Source of the DNA: Pseudomonadota bacterium | GTDB taxonomy: Bacteria > Pseudomonadota > Gammaproteobacteria > Burkholderiales > Burkholderiaceae_B | DNA: 61,274 bases | Direction: 5' to 3' | Assembly: GCA_023389155.1 (NCBI GenBank) | Contig: JAEWEV010000009.1 | Span: 1 to 61,274 of the forward strand | Part shown: piece by piece, positions 15,670 to 23,942 of the stretch | Position numbering within the stretch: position 1 is the stretch's first letter | Layout: every line of letters starts with the position of its first letter | Made by a program: the position numbers and the translations under genes | The notes under the pieces: generated by a model | Databases searched by the model: none | The model's input: only the letters and a program-made list of their open reading frames with translations | What the model was told of the DNA's origin: nothing

Positions 15670-16093
15670 GGATTTTAGATTGCAAACCGGTGCATGCCGG
15701 CCAGGATTTCATCAACCTTGAAGTCTGCAATGATGTCACACGTGATGCCGGCAATAAGCTCAGGCTCACCCATATCGCGTAGCTGGCGCATCTACTTATA
15801 CCAGTTCCAGCACTTAGCAGGCTTGCAGAACGAGGCTGTATCAGACACGCCACCAGGGATCGGTACTGCTCAGCAATTGCGCTCATGTCTGTGTCCAGTG
15901 AGAAATCGGCTGCATATTGCTTGCATCCATGCAGCATGACGGTCAACGGCAATGGCTTGGATTCGTGCGCCCTTGCAACGAAACGCGTGCAATCTCTTTG
16001 CCCCTCCGGGCCAGTGTGTCTGAGATGCTTCAGCCCGCTGGTCATCGTGGTGTTGGCTGGCTATCGTGCCTTAATCTGTTGAATAGAAGTCAT
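15670..16093 (-). pseudogene. Decayed PHB-depolymerase/LpqC-type esterase
   Basis: On the minus strand the reading from an ATG at 16093 hits TAG at codon 11, resumes with KPLPLTVMLHGCKQYAADF and DTDMSAIAEQ (the oxyanion-hole HGC region of PHB-depolymerase-like esterases), then shifts frame near 15805. In the new frame it reads KCWNWYK-stop, then GEPELIAGITCDIIADFKVD and ILAGMHRF. The family normally continues through a GxSxG nucleophile, which is missing. So there are at least two nonsense codons, one frameshift and a 3' truncation. Originally an extracellular short-chain polyhydroxyalkanoate or feruloyl-type esterase. Confidence 0.8.
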
Positions 16094-16233
16094 AGTCTTG
16101 TTTCTCCGAGTAGTCTGAGCAGCGGCCTGGTATAAAGCTGGCTTCGCCGTTGCGATGATCCATTTCAAGGAGAGTTCAGCTACACACTGATTGGAGAAGG
16201 AGCTCAATACATCGCTCGAAATTTGCAAACGGC

Positions 16234-17142
16234 TCAACTGATCGGTTTCCCTCCTCTGCTCGTGGTCAATTCACGCATCAAATCCACCAGCAGCGCAAAC
16301 ATTTGCTGGGCGGCCGGTGATAGACTTTGGCCGGGCCTCGTTACCAAGCCGACGGTACGTGCAATTACAGGCCGCTGCAAGTGCACGAAAGCAAGCTTGG
16401 ACTTGCGTGCAGGCCGAGCCAGAATAGGAAGAATTGTCAGCCCCAGCCCGGACTGGACACTTGCCAGAAGCGAACTGCGATTGGTCACCACCATGTCAGG
16501 ATTCACAATCCAATGCGGAATATCCGGATGGTGTAATCCCTCGAACGTGGCATTACCAATCAGTCGCTCCGTTTTCAACATCTCCCAATCAACTGGCTGC
16601 TGCGTGTTAGCCAGCCAATGCGATTTTGGACAAATAATACCGAATTCATCAAGTGCAACGGGCTGAAATGCCAACCTGGGATCTCCCGTAAGCAAACCTG
16701 CGATGCCAATATCCACCTCTCCGCTAAGAACGAGTTCCCGAACCGCCTGGGATGGGGCATCAATGGCGCGCAGACGCACTTGTGAACATTGCCGGGTAAA
16801 ACGATCCAGAATATCTGGTAACCATTCGTCTGCAAGCGATGGCATGACCGCCAGAGCCACGGTGCCGTGTCTGGCATTTGCCAATTCATGGGTTTCATAC
16901 CGTATTCGGTCATGCGCAGCAAGCAACTCACGAAACAGTGGTAAAAGACTTTGACCTAAAGGCGTAGCAACCGCGCGCTTGCCAGGCTCAAACAGCACCC
17001 CGCCCACCTGCCGTTCAAGGTCATCCATCGAAGCAGATACCGCGCCCTGGGAGCGAAAACTTGCTCGCGCAGCCTCTATGAAGCTGCCATTTTCAACGGC
17101 CACTACGAACTGCCTCAACTGCTGTATTTTGAAGGGTTCCAT
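16234..17142 (-). CDS. LysR-family transcriptional regulator (divergent to AA_synth cluster)
   Basis: LTTR of 302 aa. The winged helix-turn-helix spans residues 5-65 (IQQLRQFVVAVENGSFIEAA); the effector domain follows from about residue 90 (HGTVALAVMPSLADEW). It is transcribed away from the AA_synth-hydrolase-Bug genes with a 108-bp AT-rich intergenic region containing an inverted repeat, the usual arrangement for a regulator of the divergent operon. The effector is presumably the substrate or an intermediate of that pathway and is unknown. Confidence 0.92.
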   Translation of the reverse strand: MEPFKIQQLRQFVVAVENGSFIEAARASFRSQGAVSASMDDLERQVGGVLFEPGKRAVATPLGQSLLPLFRELLAAHDRIRYETHELANARHGTVALAVMPSLADEWLPDILDRFTRQCSQVRLRAIDAPSQAVRELVLSGEVDIGIAGLLTGDPRLAFQPVALDEFGIICPKSHWLANTQQPVDWEMLKTERLIGNATFEGLHHPDIPHWIVNPDMVVTNRSSLLASVQSGLGLTILPILARPARKSKLAFVHLQRPVIARTVGLVTRPGQSLSPAAQQMFALLVDLMRELTTSRGGKPIS

Positions 17143-17171
17143 CCAATAATGCCTACTTAAATTTAATTTTT

Positions 17172-17206
17172 CAAAATTTTAATTCAATAATTTTGGTTTG
17201 ACAAAA
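17172..17206 (+). promoter_or_regulatory. LysR-type operator and -35 region
   Basis: TTTTGGTTTGACAAAA (17191-17206) is a perfect TTTTG-N6-CAAAA dyad of the T-N11-A kind bound by LysR proteins, and it contains TTGACA (17198-17203). A second dyad, CAAAAT-N12-ATTTTG, covers 17172-17195. The best -10 at 18-bp spacing is GATCAT, weak, fitting an activator-dependent promoter for the gene at 17251. Confidence 0.55.
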
Positions 17207-17250
17207 TTCCTTCGGAAAGATGATCATGACGAGATTGAAAAGGAGATGTT

Positions 17251-17853
17251 ATGTCATTAGAGATACGCAAAATAATTTCCTATATCGAGGAGACACATAT
17301 CGAAGGCGGTAAACAAGCTGGCCGACCTTTATTGATGGTATTGAGTGCTGCAGTCGTGAGAAATCCGTGGGCTGGCACACCATTTACTGAGGATCTTCGT
17401 CCTGAAATCCTGCAGATTGCACCTCCCCTGGGTGATTTACTGGTAGAACAAATCCTCAGGCATACCGGTTCAGGAGCACAAGTCGAAGGTTATGGCAAAG
17501 CTGCAATCGTAGGCGCAAACGGTGAAGTTGAACATGCGTCTGCGCTAATTCATACTTTACGTTTTGGCAATAAATATCGTGATGCAGTTGGTGGCACCAG
17601 TTACTTGAGTTTTACCAATTTTCGAGGTCCGATGGGATGCCCGATTGTCGTGCCAATGATGCATAAAAATGATGAGGGTATGCGTTCACATTACCTCACG
17701 GTGCAAACCACGATTGCCGATGCCCCGGGAGCAAACGAGATCGTGGTCGCATTGGGAGCCAGTGTAGGCGGACGACCACATCACCGAATCGGTGATCGCT
17801 ATCAGGATCTTCGAGAAATGGGGTTGTCATCCGAAAGACAGGAAAACGCATGA
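17251..17853 (+). CDS. AA_synth (DUF1185) family protein
   Basis: Protein of 200 aa that I place in the 'amino acid synthesis' family PF06684; the biochemical role of this family is not established. Visible conserved pieces include GGKQAGRPLLMVLSAAVVRNPW near residue 20, RHTGSGAQVEGYGKAAIVG near residue 70 and ALIHTLRFGNKYRDAV near residue 100. The start has a strong AAGGAG. It overlaps the next gene as ATGA. With the hydrolase, Bug receptor and divergent LysR it looks like a catabolic cluster rather than amino-acid biosynthesis; the substrate cannot be read from sequence. Confidence 0.82.
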   Translation: MSLEIRKIISYIEETHIEGGKQAGRPLLMVLSAAVVRNPWAGTPFTEDLRPEILQIAPPLGDLLVEQILRHTGSGAQVEGYGKAAIVGANGEVEHASALIHTLRFGNKYRDAVGGTSYLSFTNFRGPMGCPIVVPMMHKNDEGMRSHYLTVQTTIADAPGANEIVVALGASVGGRPHHRIGDRYQDLREMGLSSERQENA

Positions 17854-18641
17854 CTTGCAACTCCCATGTTGAGCGTAGCGGTTCCGGAAACGCAATTGTA
17901 CTTATTCACGGCGTCGGGCTGGATCTGAGGATGTGGGACGAAGTGGTAGAGGCGCTGGCGGGCAGATTTGAGCTGATCCGTTATGACATGCTGGGCCATG
18001 GTGCGACACCTCCATGCGTCAAAACGCCTACTCTGGACGACTATGTGCGTCAATTGGAGCAACTGCTGCAGGAGCAAGCCTTGTACCGACCGAGTATCGT
18101 TGGTTACTCAATGGGCGGGTTGATTGCCGGAGAATTTGCTGCACGACATCCCGACAAACTGGACCGCCTTATATTGATGAGCACAATTTTCCGGCGCAGC
18201 GAAGCAGAACGCCGCTCTGTACTTGCAAGGCTAGCACGGGCCGAGAACGACGCAGACAGCGACAATGCCCGATCCTCGATCGAACGCTGGTTTTCGCCGG
18301 CATACATCCGTTCACATGAAGAGAGAATTTCCGCGTTCAGAAAACGGCTGTTGACTAATAGCAAAGAGAACTTTCTGGCTGCATACCGCATTTTTGCTGC
18401 TTCAGATGAAACGCTGCCCAGCGCCGGGCCCCGGATTAAATGCCCGACCTTGGTCGTTACCGGTGAACACGATGCAGGCTCAACCCCCGTCATGGCAGAA
18501 GCATTGGCCAATGCTATTTCCGACGCAAAATTGGAAATCGTACCGGAACAAAAGCACATGCTGCCAGTGGAATCGCCCGAAACAATTGCCGGACTACTCA
18601 CCAAATTTCTAAGTTCAGATATCGCAGTGAAAATCGACTGA
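17850..18641 (+). CDS. Alpha/beta-fold hydrolase
   Basis: Cytoplasmic hydrolase of 263 aa with a complete catalytic triad by position: nucleophile Ser87 in GYSMGG, Asp208 in GEHDAG and His236 in QKHMLP; the oxyanion motif is HGVGLDLRMWD near residue 20. It resembles 3-oxoadipate enol-lactonase/carboxylesterase-type enzymes, but these motifs do not fix the substrate. It is translationally coupled to the AA_synth gene by a 4-nt overlap. Confidence 0.9.
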   Translation: MTCNSHVERSGSGNAIVLIHGVGLDLRMWDEVVEALAGRFELIRYDMLGHGATPPCVKTPTLDDYVRQLEQLLQEQALYRPSIVGYSMGGLIAGEFAARHPDKLDRLILMSTIFRRSEAERRSVLARLARAENDADSDNARSSIERWFSPAYIRSHEERISAFRKRLLTNSKENFLAAYRIFAASDETLPSAGPRIKCPTLVVTGEHDAGSTPVMAEALANAISDAKLEIVPEQKHMLPVESPETIAGLLTKFLSSDIAVKID

Positions 18642-18694
18642 GAAATCACTCTCACACGAAGCATCAGAAAAAATAACTGGAAAAGGAGACAAAC

Positions 18695-19666
18695 ATGGAT
18701 CGCAGACAAATGCTGGTCGCGCTGGCCGCATTGGCTTCATCAATCCACTTGGCAAAAGCAACCGCAGACAATCGCAAGAAGATACCGCTGCACATCATCG
18801 TGCCCTTCCCGCCCGGAGGCGGTACCGACGTACTGGGAAGAGCCTTAGGGTTTCGTATGGAGCAAATACTCGGACAGACTGCTGTCATTGAAAACAAACC
18901 CGGAGCCAGTGGCATCGTGGGTGCGGAATACGTAGCCAAAACCAAACCGGACGGCAATACCTTGCTTTTTTCTGGTCTGGTACCTTCCGTGCGTTACTAC
19001 CATCGCCCGATGACAGATATCGGAAATGAACTCGCTCCCGTTTGCACCGTTGCGCATTCACCCTATCTGATTGCAGTCAATCCGGCAGTACCGGCAAAAT
19101 CACTGAAAGACCTGATTGAGATGGCCAAAAAATCGCCTCACACTGTGACTTTTGGTTCGCCTGGAAATGCGACACCACAGCATTTGGCGACGGAGCGCTT
19201 CAGCACGCTCACCGGCATCGACATGTTGCATGTTCCTTATCGCGGCACAGGGCCAATGATGACCGATTTGCTGGGTGGTCAGATTCAACTGGTATTCGCA
19301 ACCATTGCTGCAGCAGAACAACATATCAAATCGGGACGCTTGCGGGCGCTCGCGGTGACGAGTGTCGAACGGCTCGAGCGCTTGCCGGACGTGCCAACTG
19401 TCAGCGAAGCTGTCCTCCCCGATTTTTCTGCTGAGATAATCTTCGGCACTTATGTTGCTGCCAATACCTCTACACACGAAATCGCGCAACTGAATAATGC
19501 GGTCAATCAGTCACTACAGGATAAGGAAGTTCGCGGGAAACTGCTGGAACAGGGGTTCATCCCCGCAGGAGGTACTCCTGCCGACCTAGAAAAACGCCTT
19601 GTAGCAGAAATAAAAGCCGTAGCCGAACTCATTCGCACGGGTCGGGTAAGAATCGACTCCGTATAA
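18695..19666 (+). CDS. Bug/TctC-type tripartite tricarboxylate receptor
   Basis: Periplasmic binding protein of 323 aa. A signal peptide covers roughly residues 1-24 (MLVALAALASSIHLAKATA). Family signatures: IIVPFPPGGGTDVLGRALG near residue 34, VIENKPGASGIVGAEYVA near 65, and HVPYRGTGPMMTDLLGGQ near 180. AAGGAG lies in front of the ATG. No TctA/TctB membrane partners are nearby, as is usual for the many orphan Bug receptors of Alcaligenaceae. It is third in the LysR-linked cluster and likely captures that pathway's organic acid. Confidence 0.94.
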   Translation: MDRRQMLVALAALASSIHLAKATADNRKKIPLHIIVPFPPGGGTDVLGRALGFRMEQILGQTAVIENKPGASGIVGAEYVAKTKPDGNTLLFSGLVPSVRYYHRPMTDIGNELAPVCTVAHSPYLIAVNPAVPAKSLKDLIEMAKKSPHTVTFGSPGNATPQHLATERFSTLTGIDMLHVPYRGTGPMMTDLLGGQIQLVFATIAAAEQHIKSGRLRALAVTSVERLERLPDVPTVSEAVLPDFSAEIIFGTYVAANTSTHEIAQLNNAVNQSLQDKEVRGKLLEQGFIPAGGTPADLEKRLVAEIKAVAELIRTGRVRIDSV

Positions 19667-20013
19667 ACAACTGATGCGTCCATAGACCACAGCAGTTCGG
19701 CGCCACGCATGCTGCACTTTCACGCGTTCCGGAGGGCAAGGCAGCAATATCAGTAGACATGGCAATTCGCGTGTCTATCCTGCCGGGCACCAGCAACAGA
19801 ATATGGGCTGGCATGCAATCAGATTATGATTTTCGCCAGGCAGAACAGACCGTCACGATTCTGTTACACCGGTTTCTCAGACAATGGTGCAGTTTATGCC
19901 ATACGTGATATTGCAGTGATTTGCTCTCAATCAATTATGTTATAACGGAACTTAAAGTATCTGCATCACCATAATTGCTGCAGCACTACAATCGGCACTA
20001 TTTCGGGAGACTC
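19667..20013. other. Intergenic region, no gene seen
   Basis: 347 bp without a supportable gene. Near 19945 a TTATAA hexamer with a poor -35 may drive the VOC gene. No terminator hairpin with a T-run was found after the Bug gene. Confidence 0.5.
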
Positions 20014-20388
20014 ATGTTTGACCATGTCAAGTTCGGCGTCAGCAACTATGCGGCCAGCAAAGCGTTCTTTCTACAAGCACTCGAACCTATCGGCGTGACC
20101 GTTGCTTCCGAGGGCACGCCAAAATATGGCGTTGAACTGAGTTCAAACAGCGAGGTTTCATTATGTTTGTTTGAGACTGAGGAAAAACCCGCTCACCTTC
20201 ATCTTGCATTCAAGGCGCAAACCAGGCAACAGGTTGATCAGTTCTATCAGAAGGCCCTGCAGGCAGGCGGAAAAGACAATGGAGCGCCTGGAATCCGTGA
20301 GAAATATCATGCGAACTATTATGCTGCATTTGTTATTGGGCCCGACGGTCACAATATCGAAGTAGTTTGCAGCGAACCGGCCGCTTGA
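20014..20388 (+). CDS. VOC/glyoxalase-superfamily protein
   Basis: Protein of 124 aa with the beta-alpha-beta-beta-beta fold pattern of vicinal oxygen chelate proteins: MFDHVKFGVSNYAASKAFF at the start and AAFVIGPDGHNIEVV at the end. His4 and the Glu in HNIEVV are at the usual metal-ligand positions. Start at 20014 has GGGAG 5 nt upstream; the frame is open 39 nt further. The substrate is unknown and no pathway partner is adjacent. Confidence 0.85.
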   Translation: MFDHVKFGVSNYAASKAFFLQALEPIGVTVASEGTPKYGVELSSNSEVSLCLFETEEKPAHLHLAFKAQTRQQVDQFYQKALQAGGKDNGAPGIREKYHANYYAAFVIGPDGHNIEVVCSEPAA

Positions 20389-20503
20389 TATCAGAGCCCT
20401 GCTTACGTGACCAAGGGCTACGCGCGGCAAGGCAGTACTTACTATTCATCGCAAGTACAATATTTTGCGTACAGCCAATATTTCCCTTTACCCTGGGTCG
20501 GTT

Positions 20504-20974
20504 TCAAATCTGTACGCCTCGTAATGCGCCAGCCTGTTTTACCCAGTCGGTAAACTGTGCTTCGTCAAGCTGTCCTTCGTAAATGTCCAGATAGCGCACT
20601 TCCTTATGACGGGACTCTCCGGGAGGGACAGGCTTCAAAAAGGCGCCGCGGAAAAACGTGACCTTGATGTATTTGGTAAAACAGCGAAAGCTCAGGAACC
20701 AGCTGGCCTGCTCGATGCCATAGAAAGCGGAGTTCCATTTGACGGCTTTGCTCAATGTGGGCACAGTCTGTTCGATCAGTGCATCAATACGATGCCCCAT
20801 CTCACTTTTCCATTCAGGCATGGCTGCGATATATGCTTGTACTTTTTCGTCTCCATACCCTTTAGCGATCTGCGGATTGCCGCCAGAAAGCAGAATCACT
20901 TCACCAGCCGCCGGCTTAGGCGCGCTTGGCGGCAGTTTGGCCACTTTGGGCTTTGCTGTTTTCTTGTCTGCCAT
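20504..20974 (-). CDS. DUF1801-domain protein
   Basis: Protein of 156 aa: a Lys/Pro/Ala-rich N-terminus (residues 1-30) followed by a DUF1801-like domain (VQAYIAAMPEWKSEMGHRIDALI, then AVKWNSAFYGIEQASWFLSF and KYIKVTFFRGAFL). The function of the domain is not firmly known. Start at ATG 20974; a GTG three codons upstream is an alternative. It lies 120 nt after the AHSA1 gene, a common neighbour of this family. Confidence 0.85.
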   Translation of the reverse strand: MADKKTAKPKVAKLPPSAPKPAAGEVILLSGGNPQIAKGYGDEKVQAYIAAMPEWKSEMGHRIDALIEQTVPTLSKAVKWNSAFYGIEQASWFLSFRCFTKYIKVTFFRGAFLKPVPPGESRHKEVRYLDIYEGQLDEAQFTDWVKQAGALRGVQI

Positions 20975-21094
20975 TTCCCTCACTCCCGTTTCATTTTCCG
21001 TCTGTTTCCACCGCTACGCCAGATCTGGAAAGATCTCACCACGCTGGTGAAGCCGCGCAGGCAGATGCATTCTTCGTACACACCCCGGCACAAC

Positions 21095-21526
21095 TCATTC
21101 GACTTGCACCAGAACCTGCTCCAGCTTTTCAAACATGCGTTCCCAGCCGACTTTAGCACCGCCCGCAGCCTGTTTCTGATTGGGTCGGAAACCTGATTGC
21201 TCCATGCGCAGGAGCGTTCCCGTGCTCGTCGGTACAAGGGTGAAGGTAACGACGCTTCTAAGGTCAAAGGCCGAATCCGCGTGACTGTAATTCCACGTAT
21301 AAGACAGTGACCTATCCGGATCAAGAGCCAGGACTTCGCAGTCCAATATGCCGCCCCATTCGCCGGTAAGTTTGAAGTGGTGGCCCACTACGGGACTAAA
21401 GTCATTTGGCATGAGCCACTCCTGGATCAAATGAGGTTGGGTAAGTGCCCGCCAGACTTTTGTCGGAGAGTGAGGTATTTCGCGCTCAACAACAACGGAG
21501 CGGATTTCAGTCGACGTTTCGTTCAT
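21095..21526 (-). CDS. SRPBCC/AHSA1-family protein
   Basis: START-like fold of 143 aa (VEREIPHSPTKVWRALTQPHLIQEW at residues 13-37; GWERMFEKLEQVL at the end), related to the C-terminal domain of activator of Hsp90 ATPase. The bacterial members bind unknown hydrophobic ligands. It overlaps the ArsR gene as ATGA, so the pair is co-translated. Confidence 0.9.
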   Translation of the reverse strand: MNETSTEIRSVVVEREIPHSPTKVWRALTQPHLIQEWLMPNDFSPVVGHHFKLTGEWGGILDCEVLALDPDRSLSYTWNYSHADSAFDLRSVVTFTLVPTSTGTLLRMEQSGFRPNQKQAAGGAKVGWERMFEKLEQVLVQVE

Positions 21527-21852
21527 TGATCCATCCTATTCAATAAGGTTTCAAGGTCGTCTAATTTTTCCTGCCAAAAGCCCGTCATCTGATTTGTCCA
21601 GTCTATTAGCGGAGCAAGGGCACCCAATTGCGCCCGATAGTGAGTCTGGCGACCTTCATGACGATCAAGCACCAGCCCTGCATGCTTGAGTACACCAAGA
21701 TGCTTGGAGACCGCGGGTTGCGAAACCCCCGCCAAAACGGTCAACGCTCCAACTGTCTGCTCCCCGTCTCGACATAGCCCTTCAAAGATGGCACGTCGCG
21801 TAGGATCGGCAAGCGATTTAAATAGTACATCTCGAGAGTTCAAGGCAATCAT
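21523..21852 (-). CDS. ArsR-family transcriptional regulator
   Basis: Winged-helix repressor of 109 aa: LADPTRRAIFEGL near residue 15 and recognition helix VSQPAVSKHLGVLKHAGLV near residue 45. The metal-binding ELCVCDL motif of ArsR/SmtB is absent, so it is the metal-independent type that typically pairs with an AHSA1 gene. A strong promoter with a perfect palindrome lies directly upstream, indicating autoregulation. Confidence 0.93.
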   Translation of the reverse strand: MIALNSRDVLFKSLADPTRRAIFEGLCRDGEQTVGALTVLAGVSQPAVSKHLGVLKHAGLVLDRHEGRQTHYRAQLGALAPLIDWTNQMTGFWQEKLDDLETLLNRMDQ

Positions 21853-21871
21853 TCCATAACCACTTGGCTAT

Positions 21872-21901
21872 ATAATAACCAAATGGTTATGTAAATGTCA
21901 A
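21872..21901 (-). promoter_or_regulatory. Promoter and ArsR-type operator
   Basis: On the minus strand TTGACA (21901-21896), an 18-bp spacer and TATTAT (21877-21872). The spacer contains the perfect palindrome ATAACCA-TT-TGGTTAT (21875-21890). A related half-site pair lies just downstream (CCAAGTGGTTATGG, minus strand). The geometry is that of a self-repressing regulator. Confidence 0.78.
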
Positions 21902-21948
21902 ATCTGAACGTGCCCAGGTTTGAGCAGATATCCCGGTTTACGCTACAT

Positions 21949-21970
21949 CTTATGAACGTCTTATGAACGC
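21949..21970 (+). promoter_or_regulatory. 11-bp tandem direct repeat, response-regulator-box-like
   Basis: CTTATGAACG occurs twice in direct orientation with an 11-bp period. OmpR/PhoB-class regulators such as PmrA and QseB bind paired CTTAA-like hexamers at this spacing. It lies 65 bp upstream of the decayed cytochrome b561 gene. Confidence 0.4.
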
Positions 21971-22035
21971 TGGACCCGGGAAGGCCTTGGTCCTCCGTCG
22001 GCGCCGAGTGATGCTGAGGCTTTGGAGCCTGCACC

Positions 22036-22598
22036 ATGAAAATTTCTGCCAATGATAATCTAGCTGCCAGTTTCAGTCTGGCTGCGCGGCGGTTGCACTG
22101 GCTCATGGCAATTTGTATTCTGTCGATGCTGTTCATAGGCGTGGCCGTGGTTGCTGCGGTTACCAAGAGGTATAGCTGGCTATTGGCGCTTCACAACCCG
22201 TAGGTTGCGGCTCTGTCACTGCTACTGTGCTTGCGGCTCGACGTAAGAATCTGTAGGGGTACGCCAGCATGATCTGAAGAATTGCCGGGCTGGCAAAAAA
22301 ATGGCGTCTCATGCATCGCATATCTTGCTGTACCTGCTGACGTTCGCCATGCCATTGATAGGATGGGCCCTGGTTTCGGCAAGTGGCAATCCTGTGACGA
22401 TCATCGGATCCTGGGCGCCCCGCTATTGCACCAAAACATGCCGGGCTCTCTGCCGTTGTGCGAGTCGCTCACCGCTATCTGGCATATCTGCTCTTTCTGA
22501 CTGTGTTGCTACGCCTGGTGGCGGCCCTTTTCCATTGCCTGATTCGGCGCGATGGCGTACCGGCATCCATGACCACTGGACCGAAACACGATGCGTGA
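22036..22598 (+). pseudogene. Decayed cytochrome b561
   Basis: The frame from ATG 22036 reads LAARRLHWLMAICILSMLF, then LLALHNP followed by TAG; in other frames come ALSLLLCLRLD, HILLYLLTFAMPLIGWALVS (about 22316-22375) and AHRYLAYLLFLTVLLRLVAA, FHCLIRRDGVPASM up to a TGA at 22598. Together these are the four helices of a small membrane cytochrome b561 with its heme-ligand histidines, broken by a stop and at least two frameshifts. Such proteins carry electrons from quinol or to a periplasmic partner. Unless several sequencing errors coincide, the gene is dead. Confidence 0.85.
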
Positions 22599-22825
22599 CT
22601 GACAGACCTGGATATCGTAAATTTCCTGTCAGACTCGCGAAGAGACAGCTGAAGAGGCACCACAGGAAGTTTCATCGCGGGGTGTATCATACTTGTGTAC
22701 TATCAGAGGCAGCCAAATTAGCCATTGTCAGCCACGAATGTACGTCCCGGGGCAAAGTTGCCAAACTGCCGTATGGCAGCCCTCCTTGCGCTGTGGGCGA
22801 TAAATGATGCAGCTCAGCCTGTCCT

Positions 22826-23833
22826 TCACACACCAAAAGCCTGCCGATAGCCGAACAAGCCGACTGCCCCACCCGTGTGGATGAACACCACATTTTCGTC
22901 TTTTTTGAAATGGCCGCTGCGAATAAGCGCTATCAGTCCAGCCATGCCTTTGCCGGAATAAACCGGATCAAGCAGAATGGCTTCCAGTTCCGCTGTCATT
23001 CTTACCGCTTCGATCATGGCATCGGTTGGGATCCCATATCCTTCCCCCACGTAGTCGGAATTGGCCACGACGTCGGCGCGCGCAACGGATGCTGCGGGCA
23101 GCCCCATATAGTCCATCGTTGACTGCACCAGCTTCCATACATTTTCTTCCTGCTTCTCTTTGGGGGCACGTACGCTGACACCATAAACAGGAATACCGCT
23201 GTTACCCGCCCGCAATCCGACCAGCAAACCGGCCTGGGTTCCGGTACTTCCCGTTGCATGCACGACGTGATCGATTGGAATTCCAGCCTCGAAGGATTGG
23301 GTCATCAATTCCTGCGCGCACGCAACATAACCCAGTGCACCGACAGGCGTAGAGCCGCCACCCGGAATCACGTAAGGGCGCGCACCGGTACTGCGCAACT
23401 CATCGGCCAAATTCTCCATCGCCTGCTGCATGTCCGTTCCCGCAGGTAGTCGCGCGACGATCTCGCCCCCCATCAATCCGTCCAGGAACACATTTCCTGA
23501 TGAATCATATTCTTCGCTGGCATCAGAAACCCGCTGTTCAAGAAGAATCTTGCATTTCATGCCGGTACGCGCCGCGGCAGCGACGGTCTGGCGCGCATGA
23601 TTGGACTGCACGGCGCCCTGGGTGATCAGGGTGTCTGCCCCTTCCGCCATAGCCTGGGCAACCAGGAATTCAAGCTTGCGCGTCTTGTTGCCCCCGGTAG
23701 CCAGACCGGTACAATCATCACGTTTGATATAGATATTCGGCCCGTCCAGATGGCGGGTCAGATTCGGCATAAATTCAAGTGGCGTGGGAAAGTGTCCCAG
23801 GCGGACACGAGGATAGGCGGCAAGCTGTAGCAT
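22826..23833 (-). CDS. dcyD: D-cysteine desulfhydrase / ACC-deaminase family PLP enzyme
   Basis: Fold-type II PLP enzyme of 335 aa. The PLP lysine is Lys50 in TGGNKTRKLEF, with QGAVQSNHARQTVAAAAR following and GSTGTQAGLLVG for phosphate binding. D-cysteine desulfhydrase releases pyruvate, sulfide and ammonia; ACC deaminase is its close relative and motifs alone do not separate them fully, though the length fits DcyD. AGGAG precedes the ATG. It is divergent from a LysR regulator. Confidence 0.86.
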   Translation of the reverse strand: MLQLAAYPRVRLGHFPTPLEFMPNLTRHLDGPNIYIKRDDCTGLATGGNKTRKLEFLVAQAMAEGADTLITQGAVQSNHARQTVAAAARTGMKCKILLEQRVSDASEEYDSSGNVFLDGLMGGEIVARLPAGTDMQQAMENLADELRSTGARPYVIPGGGSTPVGALGYVACAQELMTQSFEAGIPIDHVVHATGSTGTQAGLLVGLRAGNSGIPVYGVSVRAPKEKQEENVWKLVQSTMDYMGLPAASVARADVVANSDYVGEGYGIPTDAMIEAVRMTAELEAILLDPVYSGKGMAGLIALIRSGHFKKDENVVFIHTGGAVGLFGYRQAFGV

Positions 23834-23942
23834 GATGAGCTCCTGTCAGTCAGATGGGTACCATATTAACGGGAAACTCCACCACTGCCTAATGCCGAGT
23901 TGTTGTCGAATTATTCAATTTTTGCATACTGAAGGAGGCGTA

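Noticed and set aside
16120..16230. Possible transposase remnant (frame reading GAQYIARNLQTAQLIG)
   Set aside because: Only a vague resemblance to IS3-type HSDRG motifs; no terminal repeats or second fragment found.
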